A stretch of DNA of 29,457 nt. Source: Acanthamoeba lenticulata. Its lineage: Eukaryota; Discosea; Longamoebia; Acanthamoebidae. The position numbers and the translations under genes were made by a program. The notes under the pieces were generated by a model. It saw only the letters and a list, made by a program, of their open reading frames with translations. It ran no database searches and was not told the origin of the DNA. Below, in pieces: positions 1-11,693 of the stretch (within the stretch, counting starts at the first letter, position 1; each line of letters begins with the position of its first letter). The stretch covers positions 1 to 29,457 of the forward strand of contig NAVB01000628.1 in assembly GCA_002179805.1 (NCBI GenBank), in the 5' to 3' direction.

Positions 1-123
1 TTTTGTTATTGTTGTATTCTTTGTTTTCCCGCCCAAGAAAAAAGCTGCGCAAAGGCCAAAAATCATATCATTAGTTGTGGTTCTTTATCGGCTGCCTCGA
101 CTCAAGTTCAGCTTTATTGCAAG

Positions 124-3100
124 ATGCAACAGCAACAAGGGTACTTCCTTCTTCACGCCGGCCCATGAATGAGATAGTAATTTTTGCCCTTCAATTCTTT
201 CAAAAGGGGGCAGGCCTCCACTCAGTACCAAGCGTACTACGGGAACGCTGCTTATGGCAATCAACAACAAACCTGGGATCCCGCTGCGTGGGCAGCCTAT
301 TACGCAGCCTGGTATCTCTTCATCCCTCTCTGGCGTCTCAAATTGGTCCACTTTGCTCTGGCCAAGAGCGCCGTAACTGGCCTTCTGAGACTCCTTTCCA
401 CATGTGGCTTGTTGCACACGCATAGGCAGCAGCCCCAGGCGACGGCAGCGGCAGCGGCGGCGCAAACAGCTGGCGCCACTCCCACCGCGGCCACGACCAC
501 AACGCCAACCGCCACGCAGGGCCAGACCTCTTACGACCAGTCGGCCCAGAACGCCGCCGCGTGGGCCGCCTACTACCAGCAGTATGGGTACGGCGAGCTT
601 GGGTCTTGGAATTCCATCGATGGATGCCCGCGCTCTGGTGGGTTGACACCGTGCCGTGTGTATGTTGTATGCTGTGCAGATACGGGGCCTACGCCGCCCA
701 GCCAGGCGCGGCTGCTGCGGCTGCCCAACCGGCTGCCACGACAACGCCGGCGGCGTCCGCCTCCAAGCCGCTGGAGATGTACGACCCGACCCAGCCCACG
801 ACCACCAACTACGTCGCACCCTCGGGTACGTGAGCTCGATGAGTGTGCACCACCGCCGGGGCGCTGACACACTGTGCCGGCAATACATATCTTGTCCTCC
901 ATTCCGCGACTCCCCCCCCCCTTAGCGCCGGCCTACCTAAGCGCCGGCCAGCAGACTGGCGCGGCCAAGGTCTCCTTCCAGCTGCGACCGAGCAACCCGT
1001 CCTATGCCAAGGTTGCCGCACAGGGCTCGGCCAAGGCGACCGCCACGAGCCAGTCAGCCGCCACGAGCAAGCCCGCAGGTCCGCCGGGGCTATTGATGAG
1101 TGATGCATGCATGATTGATGGGACGACGACTCTGACCGCCTGGCCGGGGGGCGGGGGGCAACACACAGCAGGAGGCAACGGGGCAGGAAGCGGGTGGCCG
1201 CCAAGCCTGCGGGCCTACGTGGAGCGGGCGTTTGCCTCGTGCAACGCCGACCAAGAGCGCAACGAGATGGAGGCGGTCCTGAAGAAGGTCATCAGCCAGA
1301 CCATGCAGGACGGCAGCATGTGGACCAAGAACTGGGACACCGAGCCGCTGCCCAAGTACGCCCCAACCCGAAGTGTCAGCTGCCTCGTTGTCCCTCCTCT
1401 GGCTGACGCGCAGCCGCTCGGCCGCCAGGCTCGGTGTGCCGCCAGAGCCGACCCAGAAGAGGCCCGCCGAGTCAGCCGCCCATCTCGCTGGCGCAGCGAA
1501 CCAGACGGCGCGCAAGAAGCTCAAGGCCTCGGCCGAGTCGACGGCGGCAGCAGACAAGAAGCCCAAAGGGTCTGCACTCTGCAATCAGCCTGATGCGCGT
1601 CGCCCACAACCCAGCAGCTTACACTGGCGCTGCGCAACAGGAAGCTGGGGCTGATGGGGTTGACCGACGCCGGCAACGACAAGCGCGCCCTCCGTAGCGC
1701 GCGTTTTGCAGAGCCGGAAATGGAGCTGCCGCGCCGCAAGCGGCCTCTCCACACACAGCCCACCGTGGCCTTGTACGCGTCCTCCCCCGCTGCGCTGCTG
1801 TCCACAGCTCGAGCTGTTACATTTCACCCGGCGCCTTCTCACCCACACTTGACCCGCCTCTATACATCAGGGACGCCGACGAGCAGGACTGGGAGAGCAT
1901 GGTCGTGCGAGGCACCTGCACCACCCTCGAGAAGGAGTACCTGCGCCTCACCTCGGTGCGTCCTTGCGCTTCCTCTTTTCATTTATTTTATTATTATTAT
2001 TCTTTTGAACATTTATTGAATCTTTTTATTCTGTGAATATGTATTTATTTATTGATTACTTTTTATTTTTGCAGGCTCCCGATCCGGCGACGGTGCGGCC
2101 GGAGCCCATCTTGAAGCTTGCGCTCAAGGCCCTGCTGGACAAGTACAGCAAAAAGCCGGACTACATCTACACGTGCAATCAGCTCAAGGCCATTCGCCAG
2201 GATCTCACGGTACGCCTGCATTTGATGGTTTCAAGCCAAAAAGAGAGCTTTGCAGCCTCATGTGTTTTGGTTTTTCTTTTCTTTTTCTTGCCCGCAGGTA
2301 CAACACATCATGAACGGTTTCACCATCAAAGTCTACGAGAAGCACGCCCGCCTCGCCCTCCAAAACGTGCGTTCTACTTCTCACTTTTCTCCGGCCAACA
2401 AATCAACAAAAAACTAAACGCGTTTGGTCGTGCTTCTGCTGTTGCCGCAACGCTCCTGTAGAAGGACGTCTACGAGTTCAACGCGTGCCAGTCGCGCTTG
2501 ATCGAGCTGTACCCCAAAGTGGAAGACCAGGGACACGTGGAAGAGTTCACCGGCTACCGGATCCTCCACTCGCTCTATTCCAACTCCATGGCCGACGTCG
2601 CCTTCCTCATGGCCGAGCTCACGCCACGCGAACGAGAGGCTCGGCCCATCGCGCACGCGCTCATGGTTCGTGCTCCATCAGCGCCTCTCGGCCTCCCCTC
2701 CTCCCGCCTGAAGGTGTGGACTCAGCTGACAATATTTTCTATTTGATTACTTCAATTTCAAATGCAGGTGCGGGCGGCGCTGGCGATGTCGGACTACCAC
2801 AACTTCTTTAAACTGTATAAACAAACGCCCAACATGGGCGCTTTCATTATTGACCTTTTTATTGACAAGATGCGGATCACCGCCCTCAAGATCATTTGCA
2901 GAGCGTACGTCTACGTCGCCTCCTCTTTCCCTCTCCCCCGCTTGCAGCCGCCCATTCGTGCTCACCTTCACCGTCGTCGTCGTCTGGTTGGGCCCTTGGC
3001 GAGCAGATACCGACCAACGATCGACGTGAATTGGTTGCTGTCGGAGCTGGCGTTCCCAGGAAACAGGAAGAAGACGGGCCTCGCGTTCCTCAGGGAGAAC

Positions 3101-3214
3101 GGTGTCGTGTTCGACGCCAAGGTCAAAACGGAGGTGGACACGCGCGCCTTCTACATGGCCCTCATCGCCAAGCATCCCGACCGACCAGATTCCTCCTCTT
3201 CCTCCTCTTCTTGA
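124..3214 (+). CDS. LENG8: SAC3/GANP-domain protein, LENG8/Thp3-like
   Basis: Likely nuclear protein of the SAC3/GANP/Thp3 family, whose members couple transcription to mRNA processing and export. My 14-exon model is 124-140, 207-311, 426-587, 680-825, 926-1078, 1169-1355, 1429-1569, 1641-1772, 1871-1955, 2075-2209, 2298-2366, 2462-2665, 2768-2904 and 3007-3214, giving 626 aa. Residues 1 to about 260 are low complexity, rich in Q, A, Y, P and T, with repeated AAWAAYY. From about residue 350 it is a clear SAC3 domain: YLRLTSAPDPATVRP, then the TCNQLKAIRQDLTVQ helix, EFTGYRILHSL, and a winged-helix-like end with RPTIDVNWLLSELAF. This order matches LENG8 and Thp3 better than Sac3 itself. The C-terminus is a serine run. 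The 17-nt first exon and the acceptor near 1169 (1172 and 1187 also keep frame) are the weakest parts. Confidence 0.88.
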
Positions 3215-3557
3215 GAAAAAGAGTCCGCCCAGCCAGAGCCCCTCCCCTTCCCTCTCCCCGCTCCTCCCCTCCCTCCCTTCTGTTATTTGTTTTTTGTGTT
3301 GGTGCTATCTCCTTCTTCCTGTCCTGGAAGGAAGCTGCAAAGCATCTTTGTGTGTTTTTTCTGCTTGAAAAAAGAAAAAGATGGAGAGAAGGCGATCTTT
3401 TATTTCGATGGACGAGGCGGGAGGGGGGGGGGAAGTTGTACAAACAAGCAGCAAGCCGCAGAGCTGCACTTGTCCTCCCTCGTGAAAAAGGGTTGTGTGT
3501 CCTGTGGCATCTGCCGACACGCTCAAGGCTTGTGACTGTTGGTTTGCCGCCTCGGCA
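3215..3557. other. Intergenic, convergent 3' ends
   Basis: This 343 bp gap lies between the convergent stops of the SAC3 gene and PHF5A. It holds a polypyrimidine tract (about 3237-3282) and a G-run (3421-3432). No coding frame with family resemblance was found, so it is probably 3' untranslated sequence of both genes. Confidence 0.6.
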
Positions 3558-3953
3558 TTAGCGCTTCTTGAAGCCGTACTTCTTTCGCTCGTAGAAGAGA
3601 TCGGTCTTGGAGCTGCCCAAGTTCACAATCTTTGGGCATCCATCCCTCTGCAAGGCGATTGTCAACCCACAAGCCCAGTGCAGCAGAGGGGAGGCAGAGA
3701 GGGGGCGTACATCTTTCTCCAAAATGGTACACTCCTTGCAGTAGTAAGCATCAGAAATGCCAGGAGCACCGCAAATCACACAGCGCCCCTGAAACGAGCC
3801 GTAATTGCATTCATCGCACACTCGGACGAGGGTGCACGGCCGCACATAGCTGTCGCAAATCACGCACTTGCCGTCGCATTTCTCACACAACCGGCCGATC
3901 GCGATACCTGGCTGCTTTCGGCAGAAGATGAGATCAGGATGATGCTTGGCCAT
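3558..3953 (-). CDS. PHF5A: PHF5A/Rds3, SF3b spliceosome subunit
   Basis: Small cysteine-rich zinc protein of the SF3b complex in U2 snRNP, which helps recognise the intron branch point in the nucleus. Two exons, complement of 3711-3953 and 3558-3647, are joined across a 63 bp GTACGC..CAG intron and give exactly 110 aa, the length of the animal protein. The start [14 protein letters not shown], the paired CxxC motifs ([31 protein letters not shown]) and the end [12 protein letters not shown] are near identical to the family, so both the start codon and the splice junction (EKD then RDGCPK) are secure. The gene lies 122 bp downstream of the TRAPPC8 stop on the same strand. No oddities were seen. 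Confidence 0.98.
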   Translation of the reverse strand: MAKHHPDLIFCRKQPGIAIGRLCEKCDGKCVICDSYVRPCTLVRVCDECNYGSFQGRCVICGAPGISDAYYCKECTILEKDVRPLSASPLLHWACGLTIALQRDGCPKIVNLGSSKTDLFYERKKYGFKKR

Positions 3954-4075
3954 CTTGAATGGGCTGGCTACTTTTTGAATCCAGATCCAATCGCCAACAA
4001 ATCGTTAGCGCTAGAAAAGGGGAAGAAAAAACTTTGTATTTTGTCGACACGCCGATAAAAATCTGCAAAAAATAT

Positions 4076-7000
4076 TCACACATGCAGAGGGGAGGGCGAC
4101 GAGACGAAGACGAGGTGCTGGGGTGGGCTGATGACCTGCGGCTGCTGCTGGCCTGGCGTGTGGACCACCAGCTGGAAGTGCTCGAGGCTGTAGATGCCGG
4201 GCGACATGAAGCACGGCGTCACGTTGAAGGTTACATCGGCGCCCGCCGCCAGCCCGTTGGCGTGCTGCACAGTGGGACCGCACCACACGTAGTGCTGTGG
4301 CTGGGCCTCGCGGGCCACGTCCGCCATCGCCTGCAACGAGGTCATCATCATCGTCAGCAACATCAACAATATTGTCATCATGTTGAGCAAGCACTGGGCG
4401 GGAGCGAACCGCGAGCTGCAATTGGCGCGACGTCGAGGCGCTGCGTGGGCGGCCCGTGGCGGCTCCGCCACCGCCACCACCACCACTGCCACCAGTGGAG
4501 GATGACGAAGAGGACAACGACGGGGGAGTCGCGCGGACACCGGGATAGACTGACGCGCGCCGCGGCTGATTGGGCCGCAGGAGCTCCAGCCTCACGTTCA
4601 GCACTTTTTTGGTGGGGCGACAACGTCAGCTTTGAGGCCGCAAAGGGCGGGACGGGGGAGGTACGAGTACCGACGCCAGAGGTGTTCTTGAGCTGGATGG
4701 CCGCCGACACGACGCACGGCGCCCCGCCCTTAAACTCGTGCACCACCTGCGCAGCAATGACCCAATCCCCGCGTGTCGTGAGGCCCTCGTTCGACTCACA
4801 TAGCGCGTAAAGAGAGGCGCCGGACCTGTCGCGGGGCGACGACCATGAAGCGGAGAGGCTGTTCCGTGAGGCCCGGCCCGGAGCTCGAGCTATCGACGCC
4901 TCCGCTGCCGGAGTCGGACAACGCGAGTGGTCGTGGCGGGGCGGCGGGTGGCAGCGCGACGGGCGAGCAGGGCAGGTACTGGAGGCCCTGGTGCACGCCG
5001 CTGCTCGTCCGCGTTCGCCAAAACACCAGCAGGTCCAGCGCCGGCGGGGGCGGCGGGACCGGCTCGCCCGTCACTCTGCATGTGTGCGCGTACGCGTGCC
5101 CGCGCATCAATACGCGATCGTCGCTGGCGGGAGGGAGAACGAGGGCAGGACGCACGGGTCGAGGTTCATAAAGCCGAGCGGGACGATGCTGGCCATGTGC
5201 CGCTGCCGCTCCACCCGGAGGAAGCTGGCGTAGGGCCGGTCCCCGTGGTGGACCGCCTCAGCCGCGCCGTCCTGTATGTGTGTGTGTTTGCAGTGTTAAC
5301 AATCGCGTGAATGTGCGTGTGTTCAGGCAGCTGAGGGCGCGCGTGTACGAGGGTGAGGTGGGTGCCGACGCGGCGGGCGCCGTTGGAGGCGTGGTCGTCC
5401 CGCGGCACGACGCGCAGGAAGAAGGTCTTGGTCTGGCCCGGCTCCACGCGATAGGACTCGCGGGTCGAGCTGCTGCCGCTCCGTCGGCGCCGGCGCAGCG
5501 GCTTGCCCGATGGAGAGACTGACGTGGGGTCGGCGGCGGTGTCGTCGTCGGCGGAGCCCATGCGACTGTCGCTGCTGGCGAGGTCGTCGCTGCTGCTGCT
5601 GTGGTGGGCGTGGAGCGGGAGGAGGGCCCACTTGCGCGAGATGGCCGACACCTGGCGCAGCCGGAAGGCCGTGTGGTCGTGCGAGTTGGCGATGGTGAGC
5701 GCAAGCACCTGCGAGGCGAGGTCCACCGTCGACACGCGCAGCCAGGTCGAGGCCCCAATCGACGGCCGCACGCGCACGCTCTGCGCCAGGCGGTGCAGCC
5801 GATAGGCCATGCCCGGCGTCGTCGCCATCGCTGTTGTCGACAGTGTCGACACGTCCGTGTCAGCGTCGTCGTGGTGAGGCCGATAGTAAAACAGGAAGCG
5901 GAAATGCGTGTGGCCAGCCGTGGCGGCCCGGATCCAGACGGGCAGCGACACGGCCTCGCCCGGCCCGAGCGCCTTCAGGCCGGCCAGCTTCACGACGCTC
6001 CCTGGCGGTTCCTCAAAGAATGACGACGACGTCCCGATAAAGGGACCCGGTGGCCCGGCGTGACCGGCGCGGTGGAGGGCCACCGCGGCCGCCGCGTCGC
6101 CTTCGTCGTCGTCTTGGTCATCATCGACATTGGCGTTTGCCTTGTCGCCACCATCGCGCGCGTCGCCGATCACGAAGAAATGCGGGTGCGAGACGCCCAC
6201 GCTGACCTCGCCCATCCCGGTCTGTCGACACGCCATGATATGCGCGTCAGACATCGTCGACAACAAAGAGACACAAGAGGGCCGACGTACGTGTCCGATG
6301 TTGCGGAGGTGGAGGGTGAGGAGGGCGACCTCGCCCTGCAGCATGTGCTCCGGAAAGTGCTCGAAGCTCGCCTCGAGGAGGGGCATCGCGCCGACGACGC
6401 GGATGGCGTTGTTGATGTTGCTGTTTGTCTTGTTCGTGGTGGTGTCGGTCGATGTCAGCGCCGGGGCAGCGCTGGGCGACGAGTACTTGAGGCCACCGGC
6501 GGTGCCGGTGCCGCCGACAAAGCACTTGTGGAGGTCGATGAAGTCAGACTGGCCCCAGAGGACGCCACACAGCTTGAACCCGATGCCGCTGATCACCAGC
6601 TGGCCCTCGACCAGGGGCACCACCCAGAACAGCAGCTACGCGCGCGGGCGCCCTCGCGTGTCATCACCAGAAGGGCACAAAGTGGGGGCGAATAACATCC
6701 AAGAGAGGAGGCGCACCTTCTGCTTCTCCTGGGCGCGCAGGACGTAGTTGAAGGGCTCCACGAGGAAGGGCTCCTCCGCCTCCTGCTCGTCCTTTGCCTC
6801 TGCTGCGCCGATCTTGTCCACTGCGCCTTCGGCCGGGATGTGCGCGCACACGAGCTAGTCCGTGGAGGCGGCATCAGTCGCACAAAGCTGGCGGCTGTGG
6901 CGTCGGGGAAGAAGGGAGGGCGAGGAGGAAGGGGACGCGCGGGCGGTACCTGGACGTCGGTCAGCTGGATGGGGACCTGCAGGGGGTTCCGCACTTCGAC

Positions 7001-10000
7001 CTCGATGTAGATGTACTCTGCGCGCGTGCCCCACATATGAGTGCGTGTGCGAGACACGCGCGCGGAAGGACGCGGGTTGAGGGAAACGTCATGTGCCTTG
7101 GATGACTGACACCGGGCGGGAGGATGGAAGCGACGAGCGCGGGGCGGCAACCTCGGTCAGCAGGCGGCTCTGCAGGGACGTCCACTGTCGTTCGTCGCTG
7201 CTTCCACTGCACGCCGTCCCACCCCATTGCTTAAGAAGGCGGTCTACAGGGCAGGGCCAATAGGAAAATTGATAGGGTACCTGGCGGGATTGTAGGAGGC
7301 CAGGAACAGGCGGACCGACTGCTGGTCGATGACCGGGACGGGCAGGCGCGACGTCACGAGGTCGAGCGCCTGCTGGTGCGGGGACTGGAGCTGCTGGGCC
7401 TGCACAAGCGGCTGCACGGCGATCTGGGCGGCGACGTGGAGGAATTCCCGGAGGAGCGCGTTTTGAACGGGCGGCGGCTGGTGGCAGTCAGAGAACAGCT
7501 TCTGGAAGAAGTCCAGGCACCGCTCGTGGTCGCCCTCCAGAAACAGGTTCCGGGCCAGCTTGACATGCAGGCTGTCCCCGATCCCGCCCCACCCGCGATT
7601 CTGTCGACATGCAAAGACATTTGTCATAAATTAAATTAAAGTTAAAATAAAATAACAATATTTGTAAAATTGAAAATAAAGGCACCTCGTAAAGCGAGTA
7701 GGCGGTGAGGAGGCAGCGGAGGCCGTGGCGCAGCTGGCCCACCTCGCAGAAGAGGCTGCCGGCCGCCACGAGCTCGAGCCCAAACTGGCGCTGGTTGGGG
7801 CTGGCCTGGTGGTGGAGGAACTGGAAGGCCGACTGCTCATGCAGCAGCGCCGCGCACAGGCGGTCCGGCAGCGCGAGTGCCATGCGCTGGGGATGCGTCG
7901 ACAAAAAACAAACGTCGTCAGGCCATGCTTCAGCGCGGGCCCGGGTGAAGGGGACGGAACCTGGAGCGTGAAGGCGGCCAAGCGGGGCGAGGTCGCGGAG
8001 AGAAGCTCGGCCAGGAAGACGCTGGCGCGCACCGCGTGGGTCCAGTTCTCGGCGCGCCGGTAGCCGTCAGCCGCGGTCTCCAGGTATTGCTCCACCTGCG
8101 GCGTGCGCGTGTGAGATCTCGGAATTCTCGGAATTTGATGGTGAGTGCGAGATGAGGCGAGCGCGTACATCGCGACGTGGCCCGCGGGGCGTGGGGTCGG
8201 ACATGAGGGTCGCGAGGCCCATCATCTCCTGCGCCGCGGCGTAGTACTCTGGCCCGCAGTCCTTCTCCGACTTGAACTCGCCCGCCAGTTGCTGGCGTCG
8301 TCCCCCCGAGGGTGTGCAGCCAATTAAAAAAATGATAAAATAAAACAATGAAATAGAAACGAGCACGAATCATGCACGCGCTGCGCCTACCTTGTAGTTG
8401 GCGAGGGCCAGGTCGTACATGCCGATCATGAACTCGAGGTCGGCCAACAATCGCGTGACCTCCTGTGTGGGCCTCCGCGTTAGGGGCTCCTAAAGACTGG
8501 AGAGCGGGCCGAATGAATGGGCCATGAGGTGTACGTGAGTGCGCCCGTCGGGCCGGCCCGAGGGCGTGGGCGCCGGCTTGGCGGCCTTGGCGCGGCCAAA
8601 CTTGAGGCCCATGAAGGACGAGGCCCCGAGCGCCATCGCCGTCACGAAGCCCTTTCTGTCTCGCGTATCATGATGATGATGATGGCGATTGATGGTTCAG
8701 CAAAATCAATCAGCGGTGGCGATCTACTTCCCCGGCGCGGCGTACCGGTTGGCCATGACCTGCTCGTGCAGGCGCGCGATAACGGCCTGCATGTGCTGGG
8801 CCACGGTCTTGGCGCTCAGGTTGGCGATGGTCTCCTGGATGTTGCGCACGTCCTCGCCCGACAAAAACCACCCGACGCCTGCGCACGAGTGGACAAAGAG
8901 GGTCAATCGCGTTCGGGAGGAGGGCGTCATCGCGCGGGGTACGCTTGTCGCTCGCGAGGAGAAGCCCCGCTTCGGCTGCTGCTGCAGTCGCGGCCATCGT
9001 CGCGCGTGTTGGGCGCACGACAGCCGCGGCCGCGGCTTTGTTGTGTTGATTGACGGCACCAGTACCAGCTTGGTCCGGCGGCAGCGAGTTCAGCTTGAGC
9101 AGCGCGCAGTCCTTGCCAAACGTGGCCCGGATCTCGTTCATCGCTTGCTCGGCGCTGTGACGTCAACGCACCCCACAACGAGGCTAGCAGTGAGCTCGAG
9201 ATCGAACTCGAGGGCCGCCCAACAGCATGCTGCGTACTTGGGTGCGGGATCGGCGGCGTTGTCGTGCAGGAGGAGGTGGAATTTGGCGATGTTGGGGTCC
9301 ATGAAGCCGTCCTTGAAGATGGGCGGCAGGTCGGGCGGCTTGTACAGGTCCAGGAAGCTCTTGGTCACATTCTCCTCTCCAGTCGAGCTCACAAACAGGC
9401 CTGTTCATGAGACGAGTGTAGTCTCTACGTCAATGCTGTACAACAGGTGCGTCTCAACGAGGCGCATGGGTGGTGGCGTGAGTACACGCGACGGGCATGT
9501 CAAAGTGCTCGTAGGGCGCTGGCCCGATGGAGCGCAAGTAGGCCCATCGGTACTGCGTGTACCACGGGGTGACGTCTTGCCCCTTACTGGCTGCACGGTC
9601 ATAAAAAAGAAATGAGGGAGGGCATGTAGAGCTTGAGGACAAGCGCTAGCGAAAGCTCAAAGACATGCCGAGTGGCGACATGAAGGGGCGTACCACGTAG
9701 GAAGCTGGCAACGTCGGCAGGGTCCTTCAAGGAGAGGGGAGGCGAGTAAGCGTCGTCGGCGGATGAGACGAAAAGGCGGTGTAGCGCTTCAGCGTCACGG
9801 TTGAGTGCCGGTGCAGGGCTGCCATTCTCTTCAGCTGTACCGCCACGAGGTGTTGCAGCACCAGGAGTCGATGGGGGGCGAGCGAAATCTTGGAGATCCG
9901 CAAATCGAAGCTGAAAATCGCGAACGGCGTAGGTGCGGTCATTGGGGCCACGCGCAGCAAGTGTGCGCGTTGTGTTTTGCGAGCGAAGAACCTCCACGAC

Positions 10001-10099
10001 ACGTCGCCCATTGCGTCCACACACGGCCTCGGCCCCGGGCGTGGTTATTACCACGCATGTGGGAACTAGCACCCCTCGCACCAGCTCCCCGATTTCCAT
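4076..10099 (-). CDS. TRAPPC8: TRAPP complex subunit 8 (Trs85 homologue)
   Basis: Subunit of the TRAPPIII Rab-GEF complex, which activates Rab1/Ypt1 in early secretory traffic and autophagy. The 21-exon model (complement) is 9694-10099, 9486-9590, 9238-9400, 9066-9154, 8746-8878, 8535-8655, 8391-8489, 8169-8291, 7961-8095, 7686-7886, 7281-7600, 7113-7206, 6950-7015, 6717-6854, 6291-6635, 5349-6221, 5156-5271, 4980-5075, 4671-4858, 4410-4603 and 4076-4330, about 1419 aa against about 1435 in human. Family blocks appear in order: PWYTQYRWAYLRSIG, PNIAKFHLLLHD, FGKDCALLKLNS, LADLEFMIGMYDLALANY, a helical-repeat middle, IEVEVRNPLQVPIQLTDVQ, MPLLEASFEHFPEHMLQGE, and a C-terminal beta-sandwich with PCFMSPGIYSLEHF. 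Ser, Asp and Gly runs mark loops. The 4859-4979 intron is uncertain because two acceptors fit. ATG at 10097-10099 begins MEIGELVRGVLVP, aligning with the family N-terminus. Confidence 0.92.
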
Positions 10100-10269
10100 C
10101 ACTCCTCCTGCACCAGCGAGATGTCTTGCAATTCACTGGCCCTGTGCTTGCGCCGTGCACGCCAACAGATCCACCAGCTGCGATTTCAAGGGTTTAAATA
10201 TTCGAAGCTGTTTCTTGACAGTTTTCCTGCTCTTCCCGCCACGTCGAGTAGCCGCTTGCACTCGAAACG
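10100..10269. promoter_or_regulatory. Divergent promoter region, TRAPPC8 / PMM
   Basis: These 170 bp separate two start codons that point away from each other, so promoters for both genes must lie here or extend into the genes. A TATA-like TTTAAATA at 10193-10200 sits 70 bp upstream of the PMM ATG and is the only core-element candidate I see. Its role is inferred from position. Confidence 0.45.
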
Positions 10270-11520
10270 ATGGAGACGACGCAGAAGAAAAGGATTGTCC
10301 TCTTTGATGTGGACGGCACGCTCACCAAGCCCATGGGCGTGCGCATTACCCAAACCTCCAGCCCGAAAATGCTCTGACTGCACTAACATGGCTCGCGATT
10401 CACAGCGAGTGACGCCAGAGATGTCTGTCCTTCTGGAGAACTTGCGCAAGATCCTCCCCACCGCCATCGTTGGCGGATCAAACTTCGACAAGCAGCGCTT
10501 CCAGATTGGTGAAGATGGTGCGCCCGAGACAGCTTCTGAGCCTCAACTGCGTGAGCCACTCCTTCTTATCTCGCACACGTACAGTGCTGTCGAGGTTCGA
10601 TTACGTGTTCTCCGAGAACGGACTCGTGGCGTACAAGGACGGGCAGCTTCTCGGCGTTGAGGTGCGCGCCTGTGTTGCTTGTTCTTTGGTGTCCACTTCA
10701 TCGTTGTAGGCCCGTAACCTGGTTTTGGCTGTTATTGCCTCTCACCGCGGTGCAGAACATCAAGACCAAGTTTGGTGACGAGAAGATCAAGGAGTTCACC
10801 AAGTATGTGCTCACCATGATCGCTTCTCTCGACATCCCCGTCATGCGGTACCACTGTGCACATCGCTCCAGCGCATCATCTTCCTCGTGATTGGCGTCTT
10901 GTCGGGCTGACGTTGCCTTTGAGGACAGAGGCACGTTCATCGAATTCCGGTCAGGAATGTGGAACATCTCGCCCGTCGGCCGTAACTGCTCGCAGGAGGA
11001 GCGCGAGGCCTTTGCCCGCTACGACGCGGAGCACAAGGTGAGGGAGAAGATGGTGAAGCAGCTTGAAGAGCGGTTCGCTGGTTGGGGTCTCAAGTTCTCC
11101 ATCGGCGGTGAGATCTCCTTCGACGTCTTCCCTGTTGTACGATACTTCTCTTTTACTTTACAAGCCAGCATTTCCATCTTGTCTTCATGATGTTCACCAT
11201 GGTGATGGCGGACGATAGGGATGGGACAAGACCTATTGCCTCAAGTACTTGAAGGAGTTTGATGAGATTCATTTCTTCGGTGACAAGACCATGCCCGTAC
11301 GTGCCAAATCTGGCTCGGCTCCTTTAGGATCCTTCTTCTTCCTCTTTGTCTGCGGCGAGGGGCGATTGCGATTGACGACTTAGGCTGTTTGGGGGGGGGG
11401 TTGCAGGGCGGCAACGACTACGAGATCTTTTCGCACCCGGACGTGCTCGGCCACACGGTGGTGTCGCCCGACGACACCATGCGCCAGGTGGCCCAGCTCT
11501 TCATGGACCCCCACGCCTGA
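10270..11520 (+). CDS. PMM: Phosphomannomutase
   Basis: Cytosolic HAD-superfamily enzyme converting mannose-6-phosphate to mannose-1-phosphate, the precursor of GDP-mannose for glycosylation. Seven exons, 10270-10338, 10406-10517, 10585-10661, 10756-10847, 10929-11136, 11219-11296 and 11407-11520, give 249 aa (human PMM2 is 246). The HAD nucleophile motif FDVDGTLT gives D13 and D15. These are followed by [40 protein letters not shown] (substrate-binding cap), [36 protein letters not shown] (metal and loop motifs) and HTVVSPDDT. All junctions preserve frame and family alignment. Six introns of 67-110 bp mostly begin GTGCGC or GTACG. No catalytic residue is missing. It is a eukaryotic PMM of the PMM1/PMM2 type, not a bacterial ManB type. 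Confidence 0.97.
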
Positions 11521-11693
11521 AGTGGGCCCTCTCTCTCTCTCTCTCTTTTGGACCTGATGATCATTGTCTCCATCGCCAATGTCCACATGCCACTGCTTTT
11601 ACCTTTATTTTTTGTGTCAAGTGCCCGAAAAAAAAGTGTTTGATGCAGCTGGCTTATTGACATAACAGCTTGGGCTTTCTCTCGAAGTTCACT
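11521..11693. other. Intergenic with (CT)n tract, convergent 3' ends
   Basis: This 173 bp gap separates the stops of PMM (+) and the F-box gene (-). It holds a (CT)n microsatellite of about ten units (about 11528-11547) followed by T-rich DNA. It is probably 3' untranslated sequence, and no gene was seen. Confidence 0.6.

Noticed and set aside
85..888. 267-codon minus-strand frame opposite the SAC3 gene
   Set aside because: Arg/Gly/Val-rich shadow of the Ala/Thr/Gln-rich plus-strand exons; no splice or family support.
5166..6623. 485-codon minus-strand frame as a separate gene
   Set aside because: It is TRAPPC8 exons 15 and 16 read through their open introns; family homology requires splicing to the flanking exons.
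8670..8685. (ATG)n run as a functional element
   Set aside because: A short trinucleotide run inside a TRAPPC8 intron, of the kind seen several times here (also CATCAT near 28183-28195); no further structure.
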